Below are positions 43,110 through 53,116 of a DNA stretch of 64,000 nucleotides, one piece after another (positions within the stretch are counted from its first letter, which is position 1; each line of letters begins with the position of its first letter). This stretch comes from Peptococcaceae bacterium UBA4068 (GTDB lineage Bacteria; Bacillota; Dehalobacteriia; UBA4068): positions 13,077-77,076 of the forward strand of contig DFZA01000005.1 in the NCBI GenBank assembly GCA_002382665.1. The letters are read 5' to 3'. A program made the position numbers and the translations under genes. The notes under the pieces were generated by a model, which did not search any database, had not been told where the DNA came from, and was given only the letters and a program-made list of their open reading frames with translations.

Positions 43110-43133
43110 GTTCAAATCGGGTTAGCGCCTCCA
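43110..43133 (+). repeat. tRNA-Cys-like 3'-end remnant, right of terC
   Basis: GTTCAAATCGGGTTAGCGCC then TCCA. Reads as T-loop TTCAAAT, T-stem strand, acceptor strand TAGCGCC, discriminator T and CCA. T73 is the cysteine-tRNA identity base. No 5' tRNA half lies upstream, so this is a fragment. Pairs with 42151-42174. Confidence 0.6.
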
Positions 43134-43138
43134 AAAAT

Positions 43139-43174
43139 AAAAATAAACCCTTCCTAACAGCGGGGTTTATTTTT
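43139..43174 (+). terminator. Intrinsic terminator after terC
   Basis: 12-bp stem AAAAATAAACCC / GGGTTTATTTTT with a 12-nt loop; the T-tract is part of the right arm. Confidence 0.85.
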
Positions 43175-43175
43175 G

Positions 43176-43325
43176 ATGTGGGCTAAAGTTTTTAAAGAAA
43201 AGTGTATCTCATTTGCAATAAAATATGTTAAAATTTTTAAAACTGCTTTGGTTGATCTACCGGAAGGTATAAAGTCACAAATAGAACAAGATATTAAGCT
43301 ATTAGTTGCCGGTATTTATGGGTAA
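43176..43325 (+). pseudogene. 49-codon ORF, likely C-terminal fragment of a lost gene
   Basis: Starts at an ATG inside the terC terminator with no ribosome site and reads MWAKVFKEKCISFAIKYVKI..., ending IEQDIKLLVAGIYG. Its first part resembles the fragment at 37753. Not recognised; probably not translated on its own. Confidence 0.35.
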
Positions 43326-43416
43326 GATCAAATGGCCTTTAAACTGAAAATCGCCATATTCCCATGTTTATAATCCATGATTTATCTCAAGATTGTTAGT
43401 GCGGGAGGTCTGATCA

Positions 43417-44817
43417 ATGGAATATAGTCCGCAAACAAAAAAATTTACACTGCTTGTTGTCTCCCTAGCTTCATTTCTGACGCCCTTTATGGGAAGTGCT
43501 GTCAATCTAGCGATTCCTTCAATCGGTCAGGAATTCGGCAGCAGTACTTTTCAGCTGGGCTGGGTGGCCACCAGCTATATTCTGGCCTCAGCCGCTTTTT
43601 TGGTTCCCTTCGGTCGGATCGCTGATATCATAGGCCGGAAAAGAGTTTTCGTTCTGGGAATCTCAATCGTTGCACTGGCCTCTGTTTTCTGCGGCCTTGC
43701 CTGGTCCGTTCAAGCGCTGATCTTTTTTCGTATCCTTCAGGGTATCGGTGGAGCAATGGTTTTCGGCACGGGCATGGCGATTCTGACATCGGTTTTTCCT
43801 CCCCAGGAACGGGGCAGGGTCCTGGGTATTAATGTGGCAACAGTTTATTCGGGCCTCTCTCTGGGACCGGTCCTTGGCGGGATAATGAACAAAAACCTGG
43901 GCTGGCATTCCATATTCTTTTTGACAGCGCTGATTGGCCTTGCCACCGCTGTCTTTACTTTTTGGAAACTAAAAGAAGAATGGGCGGGAGCAAAAGGAGA
44001 ACCATTTGATATTATTGGGGCAGCTCTTTATACGCTGGGGCTGATCTCTTTTATGTACGGTGTTTCGGCTGTGGCGACCGTTGCTTTTGCCAAATACTTG
44101 CTGGTGGTTGGAGTGGTTATACTGGTTGTCTTTGTTCGTTTCGAGCTGAAAGCTAAGACGCCTGTACTTAACCTACGACTTTTTAAAAATGTCACATTTG
44201 CCTTTTCCAATCTAGCGGCGCTGATTAATTACAGCGCTACCTCCGCACTGGGGTTTATTCTCTCATTTTACCTGCAGATCGTCCTCGGCTTTGATTCTCA
44301 GATCGCCGGGATGATCCTCCTCTTCCAACCAGTGATGATGGCCGTTCTTTCCCCCTTCGCAGGCAACCTTTCCGACCGGGTGCAACCCCGCACGCTGTCT
44401 TCTCTGGGAATGGGGCTGACCGCCCTCGGGCTCTTCGTCTTCGCTTTTATCAGCCAAACAACGCCGGTCTGGCAGATCATCCTGACACTGGGCGTGATGG
44501 GGGTAGGATTCGCTCTTTTCTCGTCGCCAAACAGCAACGCGATAATGAGCTCCGTAGAAAAACGGTTTTACGGTGTCGCATCCTCCACTCTGGGGACTAT
44601 GCGTCTAATCGGCCAAGCTGTCAGCATGTCCGTGGTCATGCTGATCATCACTTATGTTGTGGGAAACGTCGAACTCACGCCAGCCCACGCCCCGGCATTG
44701 ATCACCGCTATGCGGATCTCATTCGCACTTTTTACGATTCTCTCAGTGGCCGGCATCTTTGCCTCCTTGGCCCGTGGCAAAGTCACCCGGGAAAATGACG
44801 GTTCTCCTCAATATTAA
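43417..44817 (+). CDS. MFS multidrug transporter, DHA2-type
   Basis: 466 aa, consistent with a 14-helix drug:H+ antiporter. Motif A GRIADIIGRKR (66-76), motif B FRILQGIGGAM and motif C GLSLGPVLGGIM (about 149-160) are all present. Exports drugs or toxic metabolites using the proton gradient. GGGAGG ribosome site. Monocistronic, followed by element R2. Confidence 0.92.
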   Translation: MEYSPQTKKFTLLVVSLASFLTPFMGSAVNLAIPSIGQEFGSSTFQLGWVATSYILASAAFLVPFGRIADIIGRKRVFVLGISIVALASVFCGLAWSVQALIFFRILQGIGGAMVFGTGMAILTSVFPPQERGRVLGINVATVYSGLSLGPVLGGIMNKNLGWHSIFFLTALIGLATAVFTFWKLKEEWAGAKGEPFDIIGAALYTLGLISFMYGVSAVATVAFAKYLLVVGVVILVVFVRFELKAKTPVLNLRLFKNVTFAFSNLAALINYSATSALGFILSFYLQIVLGFDSQIAGMILLFQPVMMAVLSPFAGNLSDRVQPRTLSSLGMGLTALGLFVFAFISQTTPVWQIILTLGVMGVGFALFSSPNSNAIMSSVEKRFYGVASSTLGTMRLIGQAVSMSVVMLIITYVVGNVELTPAHAPALITAMRISFALFTILSVAGIFASLARGKVTRENDGSPQY

Positions 44818-44891
44818 TGGCTTGTTGAAGTGACTTTACCAGCAGCACCCGGGGACAGCCGAAGCTACTGAATTAATTATCAAACATAATT

Positions 44892-44952
44892 GTCACCGCA
44901 AACCCACCAACGAAACATAGAAAGTTCGTATTGGGGTTAAGTTGCTCCACCA
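44892..44952 (+). repeat. Dispersed 61-nt element, copy R2
   Basis: Same length as R1, about 80% identical. Starts GTCACCGCAAACCCA, ends GCTCCACCA. 75 nt after the MFS gene, before the terminator at 44959. Confidence 0.85.
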
Positions 44953-44958
44953 AATAAC

Positions 44959-44993
44959 AGCAGGCCTACCCTTTGGGGTAGGCCTGCTTTCTT
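44959..44993 (+). terminator. Intrinsic terminator following R2
   Basis: Perfect 13-bp stem AGCAGGCCTACCC / GGGTAGGCCTGCT with a TTTG loop, then TTTCTT. Confidence 0.92.
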
Positions 44994-45030
44994 AGAAAGT
45001 TGTTCACCATATTAGGTACTTAAAGAACAT

Positions 45031-45064
45031 AAAAGGACTTGACTGCAAAGGGTCAAGTCCTTTT
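45031..45064. terminator. carB terminator (bidirectional)
   Basis: Perfect 13-bp inverted repeat AAAAGGACTTGAC / GTCAAGTCCTTTT, 8-nt loop. Ends 5 nt from the carB stop. Confidence 0.92.
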
Positions 45065-45068
45065 GCCG

Positions 45069-48000
45069 TTATTTTATATCCGAATGGTATTCCTGTAAAG
45101 ATTTTTTCTTTGATTCTGTTAGATTGTTTTTTATATATGCCGAAATCCCTTGCACGCTTGCTAAGGCTGCCGTCATGGTTGTAATATACGGCACTTTGTT
45201 TTTAATGGCAATCTTACGGATATAGGAATCGTCAAATTGGCTGGTTTTGGAGCAAGGTGTGTTGATGATCAGATTAATTTCCTTGTTAGCGATACTGTCT
45301 AAAATATTAGGGCGCCCCTCGTAAAGCTTTTTAATTTCTTCACAGGCCACTCCGTTTTTCTGCAGGAATACGTAGGTTCCCTTTGTCGCTTTGATTTTGA
45401 AGCCAATTTCCATGAATGCCTTTGCCGCTTTCAGCGCTTCCGCTTTATCATTGTCGTTAACGCTGATCAGTACCGTTCCGGAGGTCGGAAGCGGAACCGA
45501 TGTGGCTTCCTCCGCCTTGAAAAATGCCAGTTCGAAGGAATCCGCCATGCCAAGCACTTCTCCGGTGGAGCGCATTTCGGGACCTAAAACCGGATCGACC
45601 TCGGGGAACATATTAAACGGTAAAACCGCTTCCTTCACGCCGTAATGCGGGATCTTGCGGTTGACAAGACGGCTCATATCGTATTTTTTGCCGGAATTGG
45701 CCGCCATAATAATCTCCGTGGCGATTCTTGCCATCGGGATGTTGCAGACTTTGGAAACCAGCGGAACCGTTCGTGACGCCCGCGGATTGGCTTCCAGAAC
45801 ATAAACCTTATTGCCCTCGATGGCGTACTGCATATTCATCAGACCTACAACCTTCATCTCTTTGGCAATCTTTTTGGTATATTCCACGATTGTTTTTATG
45901 TGTTCTTCGGGAATGCTAATTGGCGGAATGACACAGGCGGAATCGCCCGAATGGATTCCGGCATATTCGATATGCTCCATGACAGTGGGTACAAACGCGT
46001 CTGTTCCGTCGGCAATGGCGTCAGCCTCCGTTTCGATGGCGCTTTTAAGAAAACGGTCAACCAGAATCGGACGCTCCGGAGTCACGCCAACCGCTGCTGC
46101 CATGTATCGCCCGAGCATTTCCTCATCATGCACTACTTCCATGCCCCGGCCGCCGAGAACATAGGAAGGCCGGACCATCAACGGATAGCCGATCCGGTTG
46201 GCGATTTCAATGGCTTCCTCCACATTCACAGCCATACCGGATTCCGGCATCGGTATGTTCAGCTTATCCATGATCTTGCGGAACAAATCGCGGTCTTCCG
46301 CCAGATCGATGGTATCCTGGGAGGTGCCAAGAATTTTGACCCCGGCCTTTTCTAACTCACTTGCAATATTGAGCGGGGTTTGTCCGCCGAAGGAAACGAT
46401 GACTCCTAACGGCTGCTCCTTTTCGTAGATGCTCAGAACATCTTCTACGGTGAGAGGCTCAAAATATAACTTGTCCGAAGTGTCGTAGTCTGTTGAGACT
46501 GTTTCGGGGTTGCAGTTGACGATCACCGTTTCATATCCCAGATCTTTGAGCGCAAAGGCAGCGTGGACGCTGCAATAGTCAAATTCGATGCCCTGCCCGA
46601 TCCGGTTCGGTCCTCCGCCGAGAATCATCACCTTCTGCCGGTTGCTCACCGTTGTCTTGTCAGGTGCGTTGTAGGTAGAGAAGTAGTAGGCTGCATTTTC
46701 GACACCGCTGACCGGTACCGGTTCCCATCCCTCAACAACCCCTATCTCTTTCCTTCTGGTACGGATTTGCGATTCACTGACGTCAAGAAGTTTTGCCAGA
46801 TAACGATCGGCAAAGCCGTCCTTTTTTGCTTTGATTAAAAGTTCATCGGGAAGCTCTTTGCCCCGGTATTTAATCAGTTCTTCTTCAAATAAAGCCAGTT
46901 CCTTCATCTGCTGGAGGAAATACGGCTTGATGTAAGTCAGGGCATAAAGCGCATCGACATCCGCACCTTTTCGCAGCGCCTCATAGAGGATAAACTGCCG
47001 TTCGCTGGTTGGCTCAACCAGCATTGCCAGCAGTTCGTCCAGCGATTTTTCGTTAAAGTTCTTGGCAAAGCCCAGACCGTAACGTCCGATCTCCAGAGAC
47101 CGGATGGCCTTTTGCAGCGCTTCTTTATAATTCTTGCCGATGCTCATGACTTCGCCGACAGCACGCATCTGCGTTCCGAGCTTATCAATAGAGCCAGGGA
47201 ATTTTTCAAATGCCCAGCGGGAAAATTTGATGACCACATAGTCGCCCGAAGGGGTGTACTTTTCCAGTGTCCCATCCCGCCAATAGGGGATTTCATCAAG
47301 CGTCAACCCCGCCGCCAGCAGGGAGGAGACATAGGCGATAGGGAATCCGGTCGCCTTGGACGCCAACGCTGAAGATCGGGAGGTACGGGGGTTGATTTCA
47401 ATGATCACGACCCGGCCTGTTTGGGGGTCGTGCGCAAACTGAACATTGGTTCCGCCGATGACCTCAATCGCCTCAACCACATCGTAAGAATATTTTTGCA
47501 GTCGCTTCTGGAGTTCCGGGCTGATAGTCAGCATCGGCGCGGCGCAGAAGGAATCGCCGGTATGCACGCCGATGGCATCGATATTTTCGATGAAACAGAC
47601 CGTAATCATCTGGTTTTTGCTGTCTCTTACCACCTCAAGCTCCAGCTCTTCCCAGCCCAAAACAGATTCTTCGACCAGTATCTGTCCGACCATGCTGGCC
47701 GCGATGCCGCGCGCAGCAATAACTCTCAGTTCATCAATGTTATAGACAAGCCCGCCGCCGGTTCCGCCCATAGTATACGCCGGACGGATTACTACCGGAT
47801 ATCCGAGTTCGGCAGCAATCTTTTCCGCTTCCTCCACACTGTAGGCCGCGCTGCTTTTGGGCATTTCAATGCCAAGCTTCGCCATCGTCTTTTTAAACTC
47901 TATGCGGTCTTCGCCCCGTTCGATGGCGTCAATCTGAACGCCGATCACCTGGACGCCATACTGCTCCAATACGCCGCTCTTAGAAAGCTCCGAACATAAA

Positions 48001-48290
48001 TTGAGCGCCATCTGCCCTCCTAGATTGGGAAGCACCGCATCCGGGCGTTCCTTGGCTATGATCTGGGAAAGGCTTTTGGCGTTCAATGGTTCAATATAAG
48101 TCACATCCGCAATACCGGGGTCTGTCATAATGGTCGCAGGGTTGGAATTGACCAAAACGATTTGATACCCTAAACTTCGTAAGGCCTTGCACGCCTGGGT
48201 ACCGGAATAGTCAAACTCGCAGGCCTGACCTATAACAATTGGCCCCGACCCAATAATCAAAACTTTGTTAATATCGGTTCTTTTTGGCAT
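45069..48290 (-). CDS. carB: Carbamoyl-phosphate synthase large subunit
   Basis: 1,073 aa, full length. Two homologous ATP-grasp halves, each starting with a pre-ATP-grasp motif (IGSGPIVIGQACEFDYSG near 14; LGGGPNRIGQGIEFDYCS near 560), then an oligomerisation region and a C-terminal MGS-like allosteric domain (about 935-1073; FKIKATKGTYVFL, INLIINTP). Makes carbamoyl phosphate from bicarbonate, ammonia and ATP for pyrimidine and arginine synthesis. The small glutaminase subunit carA is not in the window, so it must be elsewhere. Monocistronic with GGAGAGC before the ATG. Confidence 0.97.
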   Translation of the reverse strand: MPKRTDINKVLIIGSGPIVIGQACEFDYSGTQACKALRSLGYQIVLVNSNPATIMTDPGIADVTYIEPLNAKSLSQIIAKERPDAVLPNLGGQMALNLCSELSKSGVLEQYGVQVIGVQIDAIERGEDRIEFKKTMAKLGIEMPKSSAAYSVEEAEKIAAELGYPVVIRPAYTMGGTGGGLVYNIDELRVIAARGIAASMVGQILVEESVLGWEELELEVVRDSKNQMITVCFIENIDAIGVHTGDSFCAAPMLTISPELQKRLQKYSYDVVEAIEVIGGTNVQFAHDPQTGRVVIIEINPRTSRSSALASKATGFPIAYVSSLLAAGLTLDEIPYWRDGTLEKYTPSGDYVVIKFSRWAFEKFPGSIDKLGTQMRAVGEVMSIGKNYKEALQKAIRSLEIGRYGLGFAKNFNEKSLDELLAMLVEPTSERQFILYEALRKGADVDALYALTYIKPYFLQQMKELALFEEELIKYRGKELPDELLIKAKKDGFADRYLAKLLDVSESQIRTRRKEIGVVEGWEPVPVSGVENAAYYFSTYNAPDKTTVSNRQKVMILGGGPNRIGQGIEFDYCSVHAAFALKDLGYETVIVNCNPETVSTDYDTSDKLYFEPLTVEDVLSIYEKEQPLGVIVSFGGQTPLNIASELEKAGVKILGTSQDTIDLAEDRDLFRKIMDKLNIPMPESGMAVNVEEAIEIANRIGYPLMVRPSYVLGGRGMEVVHDEEMLGRYMAAAVGVTPERPILVDRFLKSAIETEADAIADGTDAFVPTVMEHIEYAGIHSGDSACVIPPISIPEEHIKTIVEYTKKIAKEMKVVGLMNMQYAIEGNKVYVLEANPRASRTVPLVSKVCNIPMARIATEIIMAANSGKKYDMSRLVNRKIPHYGVKEAVLPFNMFPEVDPVLGPEMRSTGEVLGMADSFELAFFKAEEATSVPLPTSGTVLISVNDNDKAEALKAAKAFMEIGFKIKATKGTYVFLQKNGVACEEIKKLYEGRPNILDSIANKEINLIINTPCSKTSQFDDSYIRKIAIKNKVPYITTMTAALASVQGISAYIKNNLTESKKKSLQEYHSDIK

Positions 48291-48704
48291 AATGCTCTCC
48301 TGTTGCCTTCTTCCTATTAAAGGATATTTTAACAGATTTTATCGACAAAACTATTGTAGCTTACTTACTCACTATTTGTAAATCAAAATAAGATAAAAAT
48401 TTGTAATTTTTGAATGATATTTGTTATCATCGGCAAAAAACGAATTTTAGGCAACCGATCTGCCGATAATTTTATGGCGGCTTCGGCTACATAAATATAG
48501 AAAAATATAGTATTTTTTAGGAGTTTTTTTTTGCCCAAAATCGCTAAGGTATTGATAGTACTGGTCTGTATAATATGATGAATTGCCAGAAACGATAAGT
48601 GCAAAAGTAGTATGCACTATAGTGGAATGTTTATGGTATAATTAAGCAAGATATATTATTGAATCATGGATATTCAGCATCAAATCAGATAAGGGGACAG
48701 CAAA
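48291..48704. other. Divergent intergenic region carB / ywbE
   Basis: AT-rich, without a convincing gene. An extended -10 (TGGTATAAT, 48634-48642) points right and would serve the ywbE-topB operon. I see no pyrimidine attenuator ahead of carB. Confidence 0.45.
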
Positions 48705-48905
48705 TTGGACGGGCAAAAAAGGGTAAATATTAAAATAGGTGCGCTGGTTGATATTGTACTGAAAAAAGACCAACCCTCCGGCGCTTTGACTCGCGGGCAT
48801 GTGCAGCGGATACTGACAAATAGCCCCAGCCATCCACATGGCATCAAGGTGATGCTGGAGGAGGGCGACCAAGTGGGCAGAGTGCAGAAAATAATCGAGG
48901 ATTAG
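48705..48905 (+). CDS. YwbE-family small protein
   Basis: 66 aa from a TTG start, 7 nt after AAGGGG. The family pattern is clear: VNIKIGALVDIVLKKDQPSG, LTRGHVQRILTNSP, HPHGIKVMLEEGDQVGRV. A small beta-barrel protein of unknown role conserved in Bacillus and clostridia. 51 nt before the topoisomerase gene. Confidence 0.85.
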   Translation: MDGQKRVNIKIGALVDIVLKKDQPSGALTRGHVQRILTNSPSHPHGIKVMLEEGDQVGRVQKIIED

Positions 48906-48956
48906 TTGCCTAAAGGCTCCAATGACATTCCGCAAAAGAAAAGGAGAAGCAAACCA

Positions 48957-51140
48957 ATGGCTAAAACACTGGTTTTGACAGAAAAACCATCCGTAGGACG
49001 TGATATTGCTAAGGTCCTAAACTGCAATCAAAAGGGTGACGGCTGTATTTCAGGGAACAGGTACATCGTTACTTGGGCTTTGGGGCATTTGGTTACCCTG
49101 GCAGAGCCTGAAGCTTATAACGAGAAATATAAATCATGGACTATGGATGACCTGCCGATGCTGCCGGAGAGAATGAAACTGGTCGTTATCAATCAAACCG
49201 CCAAACAGTTCAAGGTTGTCCAGGCCTTAATGAAAAGCTGCGATATTTCCGACTTGGTGATCGCCACCGATTCCGGCCGGGAGGGCGAGCTTGTCGCGCG
49301 CTGGATCATGCAAAAGGCGGGTTGGAATAAGCCTACTAAACGGCTATGGATTTCTTCACAGACCGACAAGGCGATCAAAGAAGGCTTTGCCAGCCTAAGG
49401 CCGGCAGCCGAATACGACAATCTCTATAAAAGCGCTCAGGCGAGAGCTGAGGCGGACTGGCTGGTTGGTCTCAACGTCACACGCGCGCTGACCTGCAAGT
49501 ATAACGCGCAGCTTTCCGCCGGGCGAGTACAAACGCCGACACTTGCTCTGCTCGTTGAGCGCGAGCAGGAAATAAAAAACTTTGTGCCCAAAGACTATTG
49601 GACGGTACAGATAAATACCGGCGGTTTTACCGCCACCTGGCGTGACGCCAAAGGCCAGTCCAAGATTTTTGATAAAGAAAAGGCGGAGGCGATTGTCGCC
49701 GCCATCTCCGGCTGCGAGGGTGTATTAAAGACGGTCACACGTGAATATAAGCATCAGGCGCCGCCCGCAGCCTACGATTTAACAGAGTTACAGCGCGACG
49801 CCAACAAAAAATATGCCTATACGGCAAAGCAGACACTCTCGCTGATGCAGAGCCTCTACGAAACACATAAAGCCCTGACTTATCCGCGTACAGACTCCCG
49901 TTATATCACAGACGATGTGGCGGCTACTCTTGTGGACAGGCTGCAGAGTATCGCCATCGGCAATTATAAAGAGCTGGCGGGAGGGCTTATCCGCAAACGT
50001 CCGCTCTCAACCAAGTACATTGTCAACAATGCCAAGGTGACAGACCACCATGCGATCATCCCTACCGACGGGCAGATCAATCTGACGCAGTTCTCGCCGG
50101 AGGAGCGCAATATTTTTGATTTGGTTGTCCGCCGGTTTATCGCGGTACTCTCTCCGGCGTTTGAATATGAAGAAACAAAAATTGGCATCATGGTCAATAA
50201 ACAGGAGTTTTTCGCCAAGGGTAAGATCGTCAAAAATCCCGGATGGAAAGCGGCCTATGGAAATTTATTAGCATCTGATGACGAAAATGATGACGAGGAG
50301 CGCGAGCAGTCACTGCCTCCGGTCAAGCAAGGCGACCGTATAAAGATAGTCTCGGTACAGGCTAAAGGCAGCAAAACAAAGCCTCCGGCCCGCTACAACG
50401 AGGCCACCCTGCTCACCGCTATGGAGAACCCCGCCCGGCACATGGAAAACAAAGAGCTGCGCGAGGTGCTCGAAACCACCAGCGGGCTGGGGACACCGGC
50501 CACACGCGCGGACATCATCGAAAAGCTTTTCTCCAGCTTCTACGCGGAGCGCAGAGGCAAGGAAATTGTGCCAACGTCCAAGGGAATCCAGCTGATTGGC
50601 ATCGTACCCGCGGAGCTGCGGTCGGCCGAGCTGACGGCCAGATGGGAGCAGACGCTGGCGCTGATCAGCAAGGGCAAAGCCCGCGATCAGGTATTTATCG
50701 ATGATATGCGCAAATATGCCACCAAGCTTGTTTCCACCGTCAAAGTCAGTGAACTGAAATTTGTTCACGACAATGTCACCCGCCAAAAATGCCCCGACTG
50801 CGGCCAATTTCTGCTGGATGTCAAGGGCAAAAAAGGCAGGATGCTCATCTGTCCCGACCGGGAGTGCGGCTACCGTAAAAGCGTTTCCTTTGAAACAAAT
50901 GCGCGTTGCCCCAATTGTCATAAGAAGCTCGAGATGCGCGGCGACGGCGACAACCAAATGTTTGTCTGCATTTGCGGTTACAGAGAAAAACTGTCCGATT
51001 TTAAAAAACGCAAGGGCGAAGCAGGCGCGAATAAAGCCGAGGTCAGAAACTACTTAAATAACCAGACGGATACCGGCGGCGCCAATTCCGCGCTGGCCGA
51101 ACAGCTTGCCAAGTGGAAGGAAAGCCATTCGAAGCAATAA
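48957..51140 (+). CDS. topB: DNA topoisomerase III (type IA)
   Basis: 727 aa from ATG 48957 (AAGGAGAAG upstream). Toprim domain at the start (LVLTEKPSVGRDIAKVL, ATDSGREGELVARWI), the active-site tyrosine in ALTYPRTDSRYI, and the C-terminal gate domains. After ~600 aa there are two zinc ribbons (QKCPDCGQFLLDV, ARCPNCHKKLEM) with further Cys pairs. It decatenates single-stranded DNA links during replication or recombination. Confidence 0.94.
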   Translation: MAKTLVLTEKPSVGRDIAKVLNCNQKGDGCISGNRYIVTWALGHLVTLAEPEAYNEKYKSWTMDDLPMLPERMKLVVINQTAKQFKVVQALMKSCDISDLVIATDSGREGELVARWIMQKAGWNKPTKRLWISSQTDKAIKEGFASLRPAAEYDNLYKSAQARAEADWLVGLNVTRALTCKYNAQLSAGRVQTPTLALLVEREQEIKNFVPKDYWTVQINTGGFTATWRDAKGQSKIFDKEKAEAIVAAISGCEGVLKTVTREYKHQAPPAAYDLTELQRDANKKYAYTAKQTLSLMQSLYETHKALTYPRTDSRYITDDVAATLVDRLQSIAIGNYKELAGGLIRKRPLSTKYIVNNAKVTDHHAIIPTDGQINLTQFSPEERNIFDLVVRRFIAVLSPAFEYEETKIGIMVNKQEFFAKGKIVKNPGWKAAYGNLLASDDENDDEEREQSLPPVKQGDRIKIVSVQAKGSKTKPPARYNEATLLTAMENPARHMENKELREVLETTSGLGTPATRADIIEKLFSSFYAERRGKEIVPTSKGIQLIGIVPAELRSAELTARWEQTLALISKGKARDQVFIDDMRKYATKLVSTVKVSELKFVHDNVTRQKCPDCGQFLLDVKGKKGRMLICPDRECGYRKSVSFETNARCPNCHKKLEMRGDGDNQMFVCICGYREKLSDFKKRKGEAGANKAEVRNYLNNQTDTGGANSALAEQLAKWKESHSKQ

Positions 51141-51178
51141 GAGGTTACAAACACTAAAATAATGAGGTATGGGCGTTT

Positions 51179-53002
51179 ATGTTACTGTCCGCAGAAAAAA
51201 TCACCAAAAGCTACAGTGAGCAAATATTGCTCAACGATATCTCTCTTTACATTGACGAGGGAGATAAAATCGGCGTTATCGGTGTAAATGGCACGGGAAA
51301 ATCAACTTTTCTCAAGATCCTTGCAGCAGAGGAGCAACCGGATTCCGGAACTGTTAGCAAATATTCTGGTGTCCGTATTCGGTATTTAGCTCAGAATCCG
51401 CTCTGGGACGAACAGCTGACTGTTTTAGAGCATGTGCTTTCAGGTGTGCCGCAACTAAAAGAATCAGATGAATTTGCAGTAAAAAGGATTTTGACAAAAC
51501 TCGGCATCAGCGAATTTGACACACCTGTCAGCAGTCTGTCCGGCGGCCAAAAAAAGCGCGTGGCCATCGCCAGCGTGCTGATTGATCCCGGCGAAATACT
51601 GATTCTCGACGAACCGACCAACCATCTGGATAACGAAATGATCCAATGGCTGGAAAGCTATCTGATCAAATATACAGGCGCGCTGATTATGGTGACGCAT
51701 GACCGTTACTTTTTAGATAGGGTAACGAATAGAATCGTGGAAATAGATAACGGCCATTTATACAGCTATCAGGCTAACTATTCACAGTACGTTGAACTTA
51801 AAGCCCAGCGCGAGGAAATGGAGCTGGGCAGCGAGCGCAAACGTCAAAGTATTCTGCGAAAAGAGCTGGAATGGATTCAGCAAGGGGCAAAAGCACGTAG
51901 TACCAAAAGCAAGGAGAGAATCGCCCGCTTTGAAGCACTCCGTGCCAAAAGCGGACCGGCCAAAGCTGCAAAGCTGGAGCTTGGTTCAATGTCGTCCAGG
52001 CTCGGCAAAAAGACGATCGAAATAAACGACGTCTCTAGTGGCTTTGACGGCAAGATGCTGATCAAACATTTTAGCCATATGCTGCTGCGCGATGAAAGAA
52101 TAGGCATCGTTGGTAAAAACGGCTGCGGCAAATCGACACTGCTGAATATTATCAGCGGTAAGCTCTTGCCGGACAGCGGCTCAGTCGTCTGGGGAGATAC
52201 GGTAAAGATCGGATATTTTTCGCAGAATTCGGAAGAACTGGATTTGCAGCTGCGCGTGATTGATTATATCAAAGATATTGCCGTTGCGATTGAGACGCAG
52301 GACGGCACCTTGAGCGCAGCACAGATGCTGGAGAAGTATTTATTCACGCCGGCTATGCAATGGAATACAATCGGCCGCCTTTCCGGCGGTGAGCGGAGAA
52401 GATTATATTTACTCGGCATTTTGATGCAGGCTCCCAATATTTTGCTTTTGGATGAGCCGACCAATGATCTTGATATTCCGACCCTGATCATTCTGGAAGA
52501 GTATCTGGAATCTTTTAACGGCGCCGTCATTGCCGTATCGCATGACAGATATTTTTTGGATAAGGTCGCGGATACTATATTTGATTTTACGGGCGACGGT
52601 GAAATCAAAAAGTATCTGTGTTCTTACTCAGACTATTGGGAGCAAAACACCGCTACACAAAGCCCTAAAAAGACGCAGACGTCAATGCCGGCGCCAACAA
52701 AGCCGGCGCGCATCAGCAATAACAAAAAACTCAAATTTACTTATAATGAACAGCGCGAATTTGAGTGCATTGATGCGGAGATTGCCGGTTTAGAAAAGGA
52801 ACTGGAAGATACAGCGGCGTTGATCGAGGATGCAGCCAGTGATTATCTTAAGCTGCAGGAGCTGCTGGCGCTAGAGAAAACACTGAATGAAAAACTGGAA
52901 TACAAAATGGAGAGATGGGTTTATCTGAATGAACTGGCAGAAAAAATAGCGGGCAACGAGACGCCTATTCAAAGCCAACCTATTATAAATAATCAAGTTT
53001 AA
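51179..53002 (+). CDS. ABC-F ATPase, Uup type
   Basis: 607 aa. Two ABC cassettes without membrane helices: GVNGTGKST and GKNGCGKST (Walker A), LSGGQKKR and LSGGERRR (signature), LDEPTNHLD and LDEPTNDLD (Walker B). An inter-domain helical linker and a C-terminal coiled coil (about 520-600) mark the Uup subgroup. ABC-F proteins act on the ribosome; Uup also binds DNA or affects ribosome assembly. Weak ribosome site (GAGG 12 nt upstream). Confidence 0.93.
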   Translation: MLLSAEKITKSYSEQILLNDISLYIDEGDKIGVIGVNGTGKSTFLKILAAEEQPDSGTVSKYSGVRIRYLAQNPLWDEQLTVLEHVLSGVPQLKESDEFAVKRILTKLGISEFDTPVSSLSGGQKKRVAIASVLIDPGEILILDEPTNHLDNEMIQWLESYLIKYTGALIMVTHDRYFLDRVTNRIVEIDNGHLYSYQANYSQYVELKAQREEMELGSERKRQSILRKELEWIQQGAKARSTKSKERIARFEALRAKSGPAKAAKLELGSMSSRLGKKTIEINDVSSGFDGKMLIKHFSHMLLRDERIGIVGKNGCGKSTLLNIISGKLLPDSGSVVWGDTVKIGYFSQNSEELDLQLRVIDYIKDIAVAIETQDGTLSAAQMLEKYLFTPAMQWNTIGRLSGGERRRLYLLGILMQAPNILLLDEPTNDLDIPTLIILEEYLESFNGAVIAVSHDRYFLDKVADTIFDFTGDGEIKKYLCSYSDYWEQNTATQSPKKTQTSMPAPTKPARISNNKKLKFTYNEQREFECIDAEIAGLEKELEDTAALIEDAASDYLKLQELLALEKTLNEKLEYKMERWVYLNELAEKIAGNETPIQSQPIINNQV

Positions 53003-53116
53003 AATTTGCAGGCCGCCAAAAAATTGGCGGTTTGGTTTTTATATGATATATTATTTTTTAAAGGGGAAAATAATATCAGGGTGCAGTATACTAATCTACC
53101 AGAGGGGAATAGCAAC

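Noticed and set aside
48383..48604. 73-aa minus-strand frame upstream of carB
   Set aside because: No ribosome site, AT-rich intergenic composition and no recognisable features.
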